The notes under the pieces: generated by a model | Databases searched by the model: none | What the model was told of the DNA's origin: nothing | The model's input: only the letters and a program-made list of their open reading frames with translations | Program-made: the position numbers and the translations under genes | Shown: positions 1 to 8,790 of the stretch, in pieces | Position numbering within the stretch: the stretch's first letter is position 1 | How the letters are laid out: every line of letters begins with the position of its first letter | NCBI GenBank assembly: GCA_964457925.1 | Contig: CAYWGH010000001.1 | Location: forward strand, 496,001-560,000 | DNA from: Coneutiohabitans sp964457925 | Lineage (GTDB): Bacteria; Zhuqueibacterota; Zhuqueibacteria; Zhuqueibacterales; Zhuqueibacteraceae | Length of the DNA stretch: 64,000 bases | Direction: 5' to 3'

Positions 1-97
1 TTTTTTGGCAGTCAGGCCCGCCTTCAGTTCGGCAGATTTACAACAAACAACACGCACGGCATCGCGGCGGGCCACCATCCAGCAAAGCGAGGACATC

Positions 98-1456
98 ATG
101 TTGTTCGAAAACATTCTGCAAGTGATCGGCAAAACGCCGATGGTAAAGCTGCATCGCGTCGGTTCGCAACTGGCCTGCAATCTCTACGCGAAATGTGAAT
201 TCATGAACCCCGGCGGTTCGCTCAAGGATCGTATCGGCAAGTCGATGGTGGAAGCCGCGGAGCGCGAAGGCCGGATCAAACCCGGTGATACCTTGATTGA
301 ACCTACCAGCGGCAACACCGGGATCGGCATTGCGCTCGCGGGCGCGGTGCGCGGCTATCGCGTGATCATTACCCTGCCCGAAAAAATGAGCCGCGAGAAG
401 CAGGTTGTGCTCGAGGCGCTGGGCGCGGAAATCATTCGCACGCCCACCGAAGCCGCCTTCGATTCGCCGGAGAGTCACATCAGCGTTGCGCGCCGCTTGC
501 AATCCGAGTTGCCCAATGCGCATATTCTTGATCAATACTCCAATCCCAACAATCCCCGCGTGCACTACGAAGAAACCGCGCAGGAAATTTTGAATGATCT
601 CGACGGCCAGGTTGACATGGTGGTGATGGGCGCGGGCACCGGCGGTTCGATCACAGGCGTTGCCAAGCGCATTAAAGAGATTCGCCCGAATTGCATGATC
701 GTGGGCGCGGATCCGGTCGGCTCAATTCTCGCCGGCGGCACGGAAGTGGGCACCTATAAAGTTGAAGGCATCGGATATGACTTTATCCCGGAAGTATTGG
801 ATCGCGAGGTGGTCGATGAGTGGGTAAAGACAACGGATCAACATTCGTTTCTGCTGGCGCGAAGACTGATTCGTGAAGAAGGTTTGCTGGTTGGCGGCTC
901 GAGCGGATCCGTGTTATTTGCCGCTTTGCAAAAAGCGCCCAGGCTCAAAGCCGGGCAGAATTGTGTCGTGGTATTGCCGGACGGCGTGCGCAATTACATG
1001 ACGAAATTCGTCGACAACAAATGGATGCGCGACAACGGCTTTTTCGAGTCAAAAATGGCGGCCGGGCAAGTCGGTGATATTTTAGAGAAAGAATCAAACC
1101 GTCCGGAGCTGGTATGCGCCGAAGATGTGCAAACCATCCGGGATGTCGTGGCCATCATGCGTCAGAAGGGGATTTCGCAATTGCCCGTGACTTCCGGCGG
1201 CGTGCTTGTGGGTATCATTTCCGAGAGAGATTTGATGGAATTCATTGCCGCGGGCGCGGGCGACACTAATGCGCTCGTCTCGAAGTGCATGAATCGCCAG
1301 GTGGCAGTGGTGGGTTTGCATACGCCGATTTCGACGCTGCAAGAATCATTGCGGCAAAGCAATGCCGTTGTCGTCGTCGATACCGCGCGCAAACCCGTGA
1401 CGATCTTGACCCGTATCGATTTGCTCGACTATCTGGCCAATAGCGCGCAGGAATAA
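98..1456 (+). CDS. cbs: Cystathionine beta-synthase with C-terminal CBS pair
   Basis: PLP-dependent enzyme condensing serine (or O-acetylserine) with homocysteine to give cystathionine in transsulfuration; cytoplasmic. The 452-residue product has the fold-type II catalytic domain over residues 1-320: PLP lysine in GGSLKDR (about K43), the substrate loop TSGNTG (about 68-73) and the phosphate-binding GTGGSITG. A tandem CBS-domain regulatory module fills about 335-450. It lacks the N-terminal haem domain of animal CBS, as is usual in bacteria. The frame is open from position 5, but the ATG at 98 follows a GCGAGGA ribosome site and begins at the usual LFENILQVIGKTP start. No cystathionine lyase is nearby. 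A CBS-domain cysteine synthase is the main alternative. Confidence 0.93.
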   Translation: MLFENILQVIGKTPMVKLHRVGSQLACNLYAKCEFMNPGGSLKDRIGKSMVEAAEREGRIKPGDTLIEPTSGNTGIGIALAGAVRGYRVIITLPEKMSREKQVVLEALGAEIIRTPTEAAFDSPESHISVARRLQSELPNAHILDQYSNPNNPRVHYEETAQEILNDLDGQVDMVVMGAGTGGSITGVAKRIKEIRPNCMIVGADPVGSILAGGTEVGTYKVEGIGYDFIPEVLDREVVDEWVKTTDQHSFLLARRLIREEGLLVGGSSGSVLFAALQKAPRLKAGQNCVVVLPDGVRNYMTKFVDNKWMRDNGFFESKMAAGQVGDILEKESNRPELVCAEDVQTIRDVVAIMRQKGISQLPVTSGGVLVGIISERDLMEFIAAGAGDTNALVSKCMNRQVAVVGLHTPISTLQESLRQSNAVVVVDTARKPVTILTRIDLLDYLANSAQE

Positions 1457-1556
1457 ATGCTTGCAATAAGGCTGAAACTAAATTATGATGGCTCTTCGGC
1501 CACGGAAATGAAATCCCACAAGAGAAGCGCCATTCAATCTAACAGTCCCTTTCATC

Positions 1557-1588
1557 AAACCGCTGATCAACGCGAATGAACGCTAATC
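1557..1588. repeat. Possible dispersed intergenic repeat
   Basis: A short segment built from near-repeats of AACGC and TGATC/TGAACGC lies between the CBS gene and the next lipoprotein gene. The wording resembles the CGCTGATTAACGC-type repeats scattered between genes in many environmental genomes. The resemblance is from memory; copy number in this genome is unknown. Confidence 0.3.
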
Positions 1589-1731
1589 TTTTTCAATTCG
1601 TGTGTAGAAGTGGAAAACTTCAGTTTAGAAGCCCTTTTTTGCAAAGCTGTGAGATTTCTATTTTTGAGGACAAAGGTTTTTAACGTTGACCGATACTGGA
1701 AGATTGATTGAGATTATTTTGGGAAAAACGC

Positions 1732-2712
1732 ATGTCTTTGATGCAGCAAATAGTCAATGAAGTCCGCTTGTCTTTAGTTTTCATCTTTTGCAGCGCAGTC
1801 AGTTTTGCATTACTCTCCTGCAGCGGTCAGCCCACTGAACCGGCGTTTGAGGAAAAATTGGTGGTGAATGGGTTTCTCAAAGCCGGCAGCGGTGTGGATA
1901 GCATCGTGGTCAGCAAGACGATTCCCATCGAAGAAAAATTTGACGCGGCAATTTCTCGCGTGCGCAGCGCGGCGGTGCGTGTCCGGCGGGCGGGCGACCG
2001 CTGGTTCACTCTGGCAGAGTATCCGCCGGCAATCGTACGCGATGCCCAGGGCAATATTATCGACGAAACCGGCGGCATTTACTTTTTGCCGCCAGAATCG
2101 CTGCGTGTCGAGAGCGGTCAAACGTATGAGTTGAGTGTTACCGCGCTAGGCCAGCAGGTGAGCGCGCAAACCACCGTGCCGCCGCAGATCAGCATCGTTG
2201 AAATGAATCGCGGCGAACGCTTTGGCGACCGGCCGTTGTTTGCCAGCGGCGATACCGTCGAATATGTCTCCGGCAAAAGCTTTGCTGATGCCCCGCTGTT
2301 CAGCGTGTTTTGGCCGCCGCTGCCTGGTGTTTCGATTTATCGCATCATTGCCGACGCTGACAGCAGTGATTTTAGCAATATCATTCGCGATACCACCACC
2401 GCCGCCAACATTTTCAAGGGTGATCTGGAAAAACGCAAAGAGCCGTTCGGATTCAACATTGCGTATACACCGGTTTACAACCCCATGCGCGGCCAAATCT
2501 CATGGCTTTATTTTTATTTCTATGGCTGGCATACGATGCGCTTGCTCGCGATGGATGAGGCGTATGCGATTTACATGCAGGGGCAATTTGACGACAATCC
2601 CATCCGTGAAATGCCCAAGAGCAACATTGCCGGCGGCTATGGCATTTTTGCCTCGTATTCGGAAGTGACGTTGCGCGTCTATGTCGCCAAAGGCCCGAAA
2701 TCAGAACCTTGA
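1732..2712 (+). CDS. DUF4249-like outer-membrane lipoprotein
   Basis: Predicted lipoprotein of 326 residues. The N-terminus has a basic/hydrophobic signal ending in a lipobox (FALLSC, cysteine about residue 30). After it comes the pattern EEKLVVNGFLKAG followed by a beta-rich domain with VSKTIPI and a DETGGIYFLPPESLRV stretch. This is the layout of the DUF4249 family, known mainly from Bacteroidota, often near TonB-dependent receptors. Function is unknown. The frame opens at a TTG at 1708, but the ATG at 1732 gives a normal signal peptide. It lies 27 bases before mutM and may be co-transcribed with it. A weak TTGACC (1686-1691) could be a -35 element. Confidence 0.72.
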   Translation: MSLMQQIVNEVRLSLVFIFCSAVSFALLSCSGQPTEPAFEEKLVVNGFLKAGSGVDSIVVSKTIPIEEKFDAAISRVRSAAVRVRRAGDRWFTLAEYPPAIVRDAQGNIIDETGGIYFLPPESLRVESGQTYELSVTALGQQVSAQTTVPPQISIVEMNRGERFGDRPLFASGDTVEYVSGKSFADAPLFSVFWPPLPGVSIYRIIADADSSDFSNIIRDTTTAANIFKGDLEKRKEPFGFNIAYTPVYNPMRGQISWLYFYFYGWHTMRLLAMDEAYAIYMQGQFDDNPIREMPKSNIAGGYGIFASYSEVTLRVYVAKGPKSEP

Positions 2713-2739
2713 AAATCAAACCCAGCGAGTACTGCATCG

Positions 2740-3570
2740 ATGCCCGAGCTTCCCGAAGTCGAAACCGTTCGCCGCGGCCTGCAGCGTGCGATTATCGGCA
2801 AAAAAATAACGGCGGTTAAAGTCCGTGAGACACGCCTGCGAGTCCCGGTCAACACGCGACGATTGCAACGCTGGCTCGCCGGACAAAGAGTCGCTGCCGT
2901 TGACCGATGCGCAAAATACGTTCTCTGCCGCATGCAGAACGACGCGCATCTCGTCATTCACCTGGGCATGAGTGGGCGCTTGTTGTGGTGCAGCCAAACG
3001 CTCGCGCTTGACAAGCACGATCATATTCGATTTTTATTGCCGGCAGGTGACGAGTTGCGCTTTCGCGATCCGCGCCGATTCGGCCTGGTCGATGCGATTG
3101 CCCCCGGAAGGCTGGCGGCATATGTTCATTTCCAGCATCTCGGGATCGAACCGTTTTCTGCGCAATTTGCCGCCGAACCTCTTTTGCAACAGGCGCACGG
3201 CTCAGCGCGGCCGATTAAAAATTATCTGATGGATGCGAGCAAAATCGTGGGCGTCGGCAATATCTATGCAAACGAAGCATTGTTTCGTGCAAACATTCAT
3301 CCGCAAAAAGCCGCAGGCAAATTGAAGCTCGACGATTGGCGTCGTCTGGCAGCCACGGTGCGCGAAACGCTGGAACTCGCAATTGCCAACGGCGGCACGA
3401 CGCTAAACGATTTTTACAACAGCGACGGTGAAATGGGATATTTTCAGCAGCATCTCAAAGTGTATGGCAGCGAAGGCGAGGCCTGCGAGGTGTGTGGCGC
3501 AATCATCAAGCGCATCGTGCAGGTGGGACGCAGCAGTTATTTTTGTCCGAATTGCCAAAAACGCCGTTAG
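2740..3570 (+). CDS. mutM: Formamidopyrimidine-DNA glycosylase (Fpg/MutM)
   Basis: Base-excision repair enzyme that removes 8-oxoguanine and ring-opened purines and nicks the abasic site. All signatures are present in the 276-residue product: the N-terminal MPELPEVETVRRGL with catalytic Pro2 and Glu3, a conserved lysine in the beta-hairpin region (HLGMSGRL), the H2TH segment KIVGVGNIYANEALF, and a C-terminal zinc finger with CEVC and CPNC pairs. Length is typical. Start is fixed by the required N-terminal MPE. A convergent hairpin follows directly. Confidence 0.97.
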   Translation: MPELPEVETVRRGLQRAIIGKKITAVKVRETRLRVPVNTRRLQRWLAGQRVAAVDRCAKYVLCRMQNDAHLVIHLGMSGRLLWCSQTLALDKHDHIRFLLPAGDELRFRDPRRFGLVDAIAPGRLAAYVHFQHLGIEPFSAQFAAEPLLQQAHGSARPIKNYLMDASKIVGVGNIYANEALFRANIHPQKAAGKLKLDDWRRLAATVRETLELAIANGGTTLNDFYNSDGEMGYFQQHLKVYGSEGEACEVCGAIIKRIVQVGRSSYFCPNCQKRR

Positions 3571-3580
3571 TACAACTCTC

Positions 3581-3610
3581 ACTCCTGCCCGTTTTGGGGC
3601 GGGCAGGAGT
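3581..3610. terminator. Hairpin between convergent genes
   Basis: Perfect 11-bp inverted repeat ACTCCTGCCCG / CGGGCAGGAGT with an 8-base loop, 10 bases after mutM and 18 bases before the end of the converging TPR gene. There is no clear T-tract on either side, so termination is likely but not certain. Confidence 0.55.
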
Positions 3611-3627
3611 AGGAGCACCCAAAGAAC

Positions 3628-4515
3628 TCATGCGCTCAGCGCCCCTCCGCAAACCTTCCAAATTTCCGAATCCATTTCTTCTTCGTGTTTGCAATACTGC
3701 ACCAGCAGCGAAGTAATTTTGCTGCGATTGCTCGTCGCCGGGTCGAAGCGCAGTGCTTTACGATAAACTTCATTGGCTCGGTCGTCACGGCGATTTAATG
3801 CCAGGTAAATATTGGCCAAAGTTGCACAAAGTTTGGCGTCATGCGGGCGGCGCTTCAGGCGGCGCTCCGCGATTCTTGCCGCTTGCTCGAAATGCCCTTT
3901 CCAAATGAAAATGTGCATAAGCAAGGCTCCGGAATGGGCCGCGCCAGTGTATAGAATCAAGCCTATTATTATTGCCAGCACATATGGGTTGATAAAGAAA
4001 TCAAGCGAAACGCGTGTTCTCATGTCGCTGAGGTTTTGCGAGAAGAGCGGCAAGACGGCAGAATCGTGCGGTACTGGCGCTTTTTGAGTTGCGGCCGGTG
4101 TACTAGTCAGCTGCCCTCGCGCAATGGCGGCCGCGCTGCTCGTCGAGTCGAGTTGTTGCTTGGCATGCTGCGGTGGAATCGGCAACGCCATCGGCACGCT
4201 CGTGCTGTCGTTGCTCCCGACTTTAACCGTACCGCCGGGATGAAATGGTTCATGCGCCTCGGTTGAATCTTTTGGAATGAGCTGAATTTGTTTGTGTTGA
4301 AAAACGGCCTCTTGGTTCGGCTTATTAGCTGTTGTCAAATTTTGATTATTTTTGTGGACTTCAGTTTTGTCAGGTGTTTCTGCCAACGTCTTGTTGAGAG
4401 ATTGATCATCGCCCGGAGTAATTGCTGTCACCGTTTGCGTTTGAGAAAAAACCGTTGCCGTCATGCCCAGCGTGAGCGCGAACAACCATATTGCCTTACT
4501 CAAAATCCTTTTCAT
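3628..4515 (-). CDS. TPR-containing membrane protein, unknown function
   Basis: A 295-residue protein not matched to a named family. It has a signal peptide (residues 1-24, ending TVFSQ), a long polar low-complexity stretch rich in T, Q, P and K to about 150, one hydrophobic helix (VLAIIIGLILYTGAAHSGAL, about 180-200) and a short C-terminal TPR-like helical repeat (AARIAERRLKRRPHDAKLC then ANIYLALNRRDDRANEVYRK). This suggests a periplasm-exposed N-terminus tethered to a helical repeat on the far side of the membrane. It is transcribed alone, convergent with mutM. The start ATG at 4515 carries the signal peptide. Confidence 0.7.
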   Translation of the reverse strand: MKRILSKAIWLFALTLGMTATVFSQTQTVTAITPGDDQSLNKTLAETPDKTEVHKNNQNLTTANKPNQEAVFQHKQIQLIPKDSTEAHEPFHPGGTVKVGSNDSTSVPMALPIPPQHAKQQLDSTSSAAAIARGQLTSTPAATQKAPVPHDSAVLPLFSQNLSDMRTRVSLDFFINPYVLAIIIGLILYTGAAHSGALLMHIFIWKGHFEQAARIAERRLKRRPHDAKLCATLANIYLALNRRDDRANEVYRKALRFDPATSNRSKITSLLVQYCKHEEEMDSEIWKVCGGALSA

Positions 4516-5089
4516 GATATCGTCCTTTCATAACCTGTTTAACCGCTTCATTTGTTCCCTTCATGCGACAGCAGAAAAAGTGCCACGTTCCAGCGACGTG
4601 CAAGCGCAAGAATTCCCATGCCAGTTGTCACGTTTATATCCGATTTGACAGTCAAGAATGTAATCGTCGTACGATTTTTGCGCAATCACTGCGCAGGTTT
4701 GCCATTGCAAGTTGCGATCATGCGATTTCTTTTCCGGGCGCCGAGCCTCACGAATGGTGAAGGCCTGCTGCCTTGACTCTCAGAGCCGCGATGCTTATAT
4801 TGCGGCTCGAATTGGCATGACTTTCGGATAGCGAATGATCACAATGTGCGTAGAGAATCATATACTTCCCACCGTTGGAAAACGCCTTCCGATAAGCTGC
4901 CGACACATGCGAGCCGCCGGCCTTTATCTGTCTGCGAATAAGAAAATCTCGGGGAATAATGGAATAATTTGGCAAAAGTACAGTATGGCTAACAGTCATA
5001 TGACATGCAGTGGTCCGCGAGCTGGAGTAATTGGGCGCGCGCTCGTCGCGACGTGAATCTCAAACCATCATTTCTTAGGATTTGCCGTT
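4516..5089. other. Intergenic region between divergent genes
   Basis: A 574-base gap between the divergent TPR gene and the DUF4139 gene. Short open frames here lack ribosome sites, and their cysteine- and arginine-rich translations look non-coding. It must hold promoters for both flanking genes, but no clear -35/-10 pair was found. Confidence 0.5.
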
Positions 5090-6439
5090 ATGAAATCAAA
5101 ATTTCTTTATGCCGTTTTAACTTTACTTGTGAGCTCGACCATCGTGAATGCTCAAAAATCAGAAGTGCGCGTTACCGTTTACAACGACAATCTTGCGCTG
5201 GTACATGAGATGCGTGAGATTGACTTACCGAAACCAAGCGGCATTTGTTCGTTTCGTGATGTCGCCGCCCAAATCGATCCAACCTCCGTACATTTCAAAT
5301 CATTGTCGCATGCGGCTGAGGTGCGTGTGCTCGAACAGAATTTTGAATACGATTTGGTGAGCGCGGACAAAATTCTCCAGCGCTACTTGGATCAAAAAGT
5401 TCAGTTGACGACCAAGCAAGGCGGCACGATTTCCGGCACGCTGCTGAGTTCGTTTGGCAATATTGTTTTGCAGTCGGAGGACGGCGCCATCAAAATTCTG
5501 AGCAGCGGCGAGATCGTGACGACTGATTTGCCCAAACTGCCCGAAGGCTTGATTACGCGACCGACGCTGGTCTGGTTGGTTTCGAATAACGGTCCGGCAA
5601 AGCAAAAAGTTGAAGTTTCGTATTTGACCGGCGGGATGAATTGGCATGCGGAATATGTCGGCGTGCTGGACGCACAAGATGCGAATCTCAACCTGGCTGG
5701 CTGGGTGTCGATTGACAATCAATGCGGCGCCACGTTTCCCGATGCGCAGTTGTTGCTCGTGGCCGGCTCGATTCATCGCGCACAACCGCAGCGCCCCACG
5801 CCGAAAATGATGCGCACAATGGAAATGGCCGCCGGCCGCAGCGATTTTGAAGAAAAGGAATTTTTTGAATATCATTTATACACGCTTTCACGCCCGTCAA
5901 CGCTCAAAGATCGCCAGGTCAAGCAAATTGAGTTGATTCCCGCCAGCCAAACACCGGTGAAGAAGGAATATGCTTATGACGGCTCGCGCGACGCCAGAAA
6001 AGTCAATGTCACGTTGCGCTTCAAGAACAGCAAAGAAAACGGCTTGGGCATGGCCCTGCCGGCCGGCAAGATTCGTTTGTACAAGCCGGAAGGCGAGGCG
6101 CAAATTTTAGTCGGCGAGGATTTTATCGATCACACCCCGCGCGATGAGGAGCTGCGCTTGAATGTCGGCGATGCGTTCGATATCGTGGGTGAACGCATCG
6201 TGCTCAACACACGCAAAGCCGGTGATCGCGCCGAGGAAATCGACGTGAAAGTCGAAATCCGTAATCACAAGAGCGAGGCCGTTGTTGTGAATGTGCTGGA
6301 ACACTTCTACGGCGACTGGACGATTCGCCGCGAAACCGCCGAACATGCCAAGAAAGATGCCACGACCGCAGAGTGGCGTTTGAGTGTACCCGCGCGCGGC
6401 AAAGCCGAGGTGACTTACACGTGTTTTCGCACGTGGTAA
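5090..6439 (+). CDS. DUF4139 domain-containing exported protein
   Basis: Exported protein of 449 residues with a signal peptide (MKSKFLYAVLTLLVSSTIVNAQ). It opens with the strand pattern VRVTVYNDNLALVHEMREI. The body matches DUF4139: VSYLTGGMNWHAEYVGVL (about 180-200), the WVSIDNQCGATFPDAQLLLVAG block and a C-terminal beta-sandwich ending VEVTYTCFRTW. Relatives are uncharacterised secreted or envelope beta proteins. The gene is 105 bases ahead of recG. The start is the ATG that opens the signal peptide, after TTAGGATTTGCCGTT. Confidence 0.85.
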   Translation: MKSKFLYAVLTLLVSSTIVNAQKSEVRVTVYNDNLALVHEMREIDLPKPSGICSFRDVAAQIDPTSVHFKSLSHAAEVRVLEQNFEYDLVSADKILQRYLDQKVQLTTKQGGTISGTLLSSFGNIVLQSEDGAIKILSSGEIVTTDLPKLPEGLITRPTLVWLVSNNGPAKQKVEVSYLTGGMNWHAEYVGVLDAQDANLNLAGWVSIDNQCGATFPDAQLLLVAGSIHRAQPQRPTPKMMRTMEMAAGRSDFEEKEFFEYHLYTLSRPSTLKDRQVKQIELIPASQTPVKKEYAYDGSRDARKVNVTLRFKNSKENGLGMALPAGKIRLYKPEGEAQILVGEDFIDHTPRDEELRLNVGDAFDIVGERIVLNTRKAGDRAEEIDVKVEIRNHKSEAVVVNVLEHFYGDWTIRRETAEHAKKDATTAEWRLSVPARGKAEVTYTCFRTW

Positions 6440-6461
6440 GAACAATTAGGCGAAGCCAGGC

Positions 6462-6491
6462 TTGGACCCAATCCGTTCAAAAAAATCTAAA
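6462..6491 (+). promoter_or_regulatory. Weak sigma-70-like promoter before recG
   Basis: TTGGAC (6462-6467), an 18-base spacer and TCTAAA (6486-6491), about 55 bases before the recG ATG. Each hexamer matches consensus at four of six positions. Confidence 0.3.
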
Positions 6492-6544
6492 CGTATGGTT
6501 TCCAAGTCTGATTTCTGCTTTATCGTTGACGATTTGAAGTTCTC

Positions 6545-8668
6545 ATGGCGTTAAAAGCGATTTCCACAAAAGCTGACAAAAATCCCGCCCTCACGCCGGT
6601 ACGCCATCTGCGCGGTTTGGGTGAGGCACGCGGCAAGGAGTTGGAAAAGATCGGCGTCAAAACGATTGCCGATCTTTTGTTTTATTTGCCGCGGCGCTAT
6701 CTCGACCGTTCCACCATTCTCAAATGCCGCGATTTGCGCGACGGTATTGAAGCGACTGTGGTCGGCAAAGTCATGTCCGGCCAGATCATTTACGGCGGGC
6801 GGCGCCAGCGCTATGAGTTGACGCTCGCCGACGGCACGGGGTTCATGAAATGCGTGTGGTTCAATCGCGCCACTCTTTGGCCGAAAATTTTCAGCCGCGG
6901 CGAGAACGTTGCGTTTCACGGCAAGGTCACTTTTTTCGACGGCTATGGCATGATTCACCCGGATTTCGACAAGCTGGGTGAAGAAGGTGAAGCGCGTTTT
7001 CTGCACACCGGAAAAATCATTCCGCTCTATCGTTCTTCGGAAGCGCTCGGCAAAGTTGGATTGGATAGCCGCGGCTTTCGTAGAATTTTGCGTATGGCAG
7101 TTGATGATTACGTGCCTGCGCTGAAAGAGCCGTTGCCGGAAAGCGTGCGACGCCGTCATCGTTTGATCGCGCTCACCGAAGCGATCGCACAAATTCATTT
7201 TCCGGAAAGTGAAGAGGCGCTGGTTGCGGGGCGCAGCCGTTTAAAATTCGATGAATTGTTTTTTCTAGAGCTTTTTCTCGCCTGCCGCAAAGCCGCGCTG
7301 GCCGCAGAGCAAAAAGGCATCGCCTTTACCGAGGTCGGCGAGCGTACATGGAGACTGGTCGAGAAACTGCCGTTCCAGCTCACGGAGGCGCAGCGCCGGG
7401 TGTTGCGCGAGATTCGCGCGGATATGAAATCGCCGCACCCCATGCACCGCTTGCTGCAAGGAGATGTCGGTTCCGGCAAAACCGTGGTGGCGTTGATTGC
7501 AATGTTGATGGCGGTGGAAAACGGCTATCAAGCGGCGTTGATGGCGCCCACCGAAATCCTTGCGGAGCAGCATTATCTCACCAGTCATCAGTTTTTGGAG
7601 CAACTTGGCATTAAAGTCGTGCTGCTCATCGGCGGGCAGAAAAAAAGCGAACGCGAAGAAAAACTGGCGGCAATCGCCAGCGGCCATGCGCACATCGTGA
7701 TCGGCACGCACGCCATCATACAATCTGGTGTGCAGTTTCAGCGGCTGGGTTTTGTGGTGGTGGATGAGCAGCATCGCTTCGGCGTGATGCAACGCGCGGC
7801 GCTGCGCGAGAAGGGTGAACAGCCCGATGTTTTGGTGATGACGGCCACGCCGATTCCGCGCTCGCTGTCCATGACACTGTATGGCGATCTTGATGTGTCG
7901 ATCCTCGATCAACTGCCGGCCGGACGGCAGCCAATTCGCACGGCCTGGCGCGCCTCGAGCAAACGCAAAGAGATTTATGAATTCCTGAAACGCGAGGCGC
8001 TCAAGGGTGCGCAAGCCTATCTCGTTTTTCCGCTGGTGGAGGAAACGGAAAAAAGCGACCTGGCCGCCGCGACGCAAAGCTTTGAAGAATTGCGCCACGG
8101 CCTGTTTCGCGAGTTGCAGCCCGCGCTGTTGCACGGCCGCATGAAAACTGCGGAAAAGGAGGCGACGATGGCCGCCTTCAAAGCCGGAATCCACAAAGTT
8201 CTTGTCGCCACCACCGTGATCGAGGTCGGCGTTGATGTGCCGAACGCAACGGTAATGGTGATCGAGCATGCCGAGCGGTTTGGGCTGAGTCAATTGCATC
8301 AATTGCGCGGGCGTGTTGGACGCGGGGAGAAGCAATCGTACTGCATTCTCATTGCGGATGAGCCCGTGAGCCTCGAAACCCGCAAACGCCTGCAAACGAT
8401 GGTCGACACCACCGACGGCTTTCGCATTGCCGAGGTGGACTTGGAATTGCGCGGGCCAGGCGAGTTTTTTGGCACGCGCCAGCACGGCTTGCCGGAGTTG
8501 AAAATCGCCGATATTCTCACCGACAGCCGCATTTTAATCGCGGCGCGCGATGAGGCCTTTGCCTTGGCAAAGCATGATCCGCACTTGCAACTGCCGGAGC
8601 ATGCTGCAATTCGTGAACATCTGTTGCGGCATTACCGTGAGCACTTGGAATATGTTCGCATCGGCTAA
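6545..8668 (+). CDS. recG: ATP-dependent DNA helicase RecG
   Basis: Branched-DNA helicase that remodels stalled forks and Holliday junctions. The 707-residue product contains the N-terminal wedge/OB domain (about 20-190, with LPRRYLDRS and the OB strand region) and superfamily 2 motor motifs: Walker A GDVGSGKT (about 310), DEQH box in VVVDEQHRFG, motif III TATPIPRS, motif V VIEVGVDVPNA and motif VI QLRGRVGRG. The C-terminal GPGEFFGTRQHGLPELK is typical of RecG. Length is normal. The ATG at 6545 is the first in frame. Confidence 0.97.
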   Translation: MALKAISTKADKNPALTPVRHLRGLGEARGKELEKIGVKTIADLLFYLPRRYLDRSTILKCRDLRDGIEATVVGKVMSGQIIYGGRRQRYELTLADGTGFMKCVWFNRATLWPKIFSRGENVAFHGKVTFFDGYGMIHPDFDKLGEEGEARFLHTGKIIPLYRSSEALGKVGLDSRGFRRILRMAVDDYVPALKEPLPESVRRRHRLIALTEAIAQIHFPESEEALVAGRSRLKFDELFFLELFLACRKAALAAEQKGIAFTEVGERTWRLVEKLPFQLTEAQRRVLREIRADMKSPHPMHRLLQGDVGSGKTVVALIAMLMAVENGYQAALMAPTEILAEQHYLTSHQFLEQLGIKVVLLIGGQKKSEREEKLAAIASGHAHIVIGTHAIIQSGVQFQRLGFVVVDEQHRFGVMQRAALREKGEQPDVLVMTATPIPRSLSMTLYGDLDVSILDQLPAGRQPIRTAWRASSKRKEIYEFLKREALKGAQAYLVFPLVEETEKSDLAAATQSFEELRHGLFRELQPALLHGRMKTAEKEATMAAFKAGIHKVLVATTVIEVGVDVPNATVMVIEHAERFGLSQLHQLRGRVGRGEKQSYCILIADEPVSLETRKRLQTMVDTTDGFRIAEVDLELRGPGEFFGTRQHGLPELKIADILTDSRILIAARDEAFALAKHDPHLQLPEHAAIREHLLRHYREHLEYVRIG

Positions 8669-8677
8669 AATCTAACA

Positions 8678-8706
8678 TTGACATTTAGGCTGTCAACGGA
8701 TAGATT
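8678..8706 (+). promoter_or_regulatory. Sigma-70-type promoter for the DUF2723 gene
   Basis: Consensus TTGACA (8678-8683), a 17-base spacer, then TAGATT (8701-8706). A start near 8713 gives a leader of about 78 bases before the ATG at 8791. The signal sits just after the recG stop codon, so the glycosylation block probably has its own promoter. Confidence 0.65.
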
Positions 8707-8790
8707 AACGGATTGTTGGAAATTTTGGATATTTTGGCGCTGGATCATATTAACCTATCGATAAATCCATCAATCAGGAGATTCTTTTCA

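Noticed and set aside
7265..8485. 406-codon minus-strand open frame inside recG
   Set aside because: Antisense to conserved helicase motifs; rich in H, Q and R; no plausible start site.
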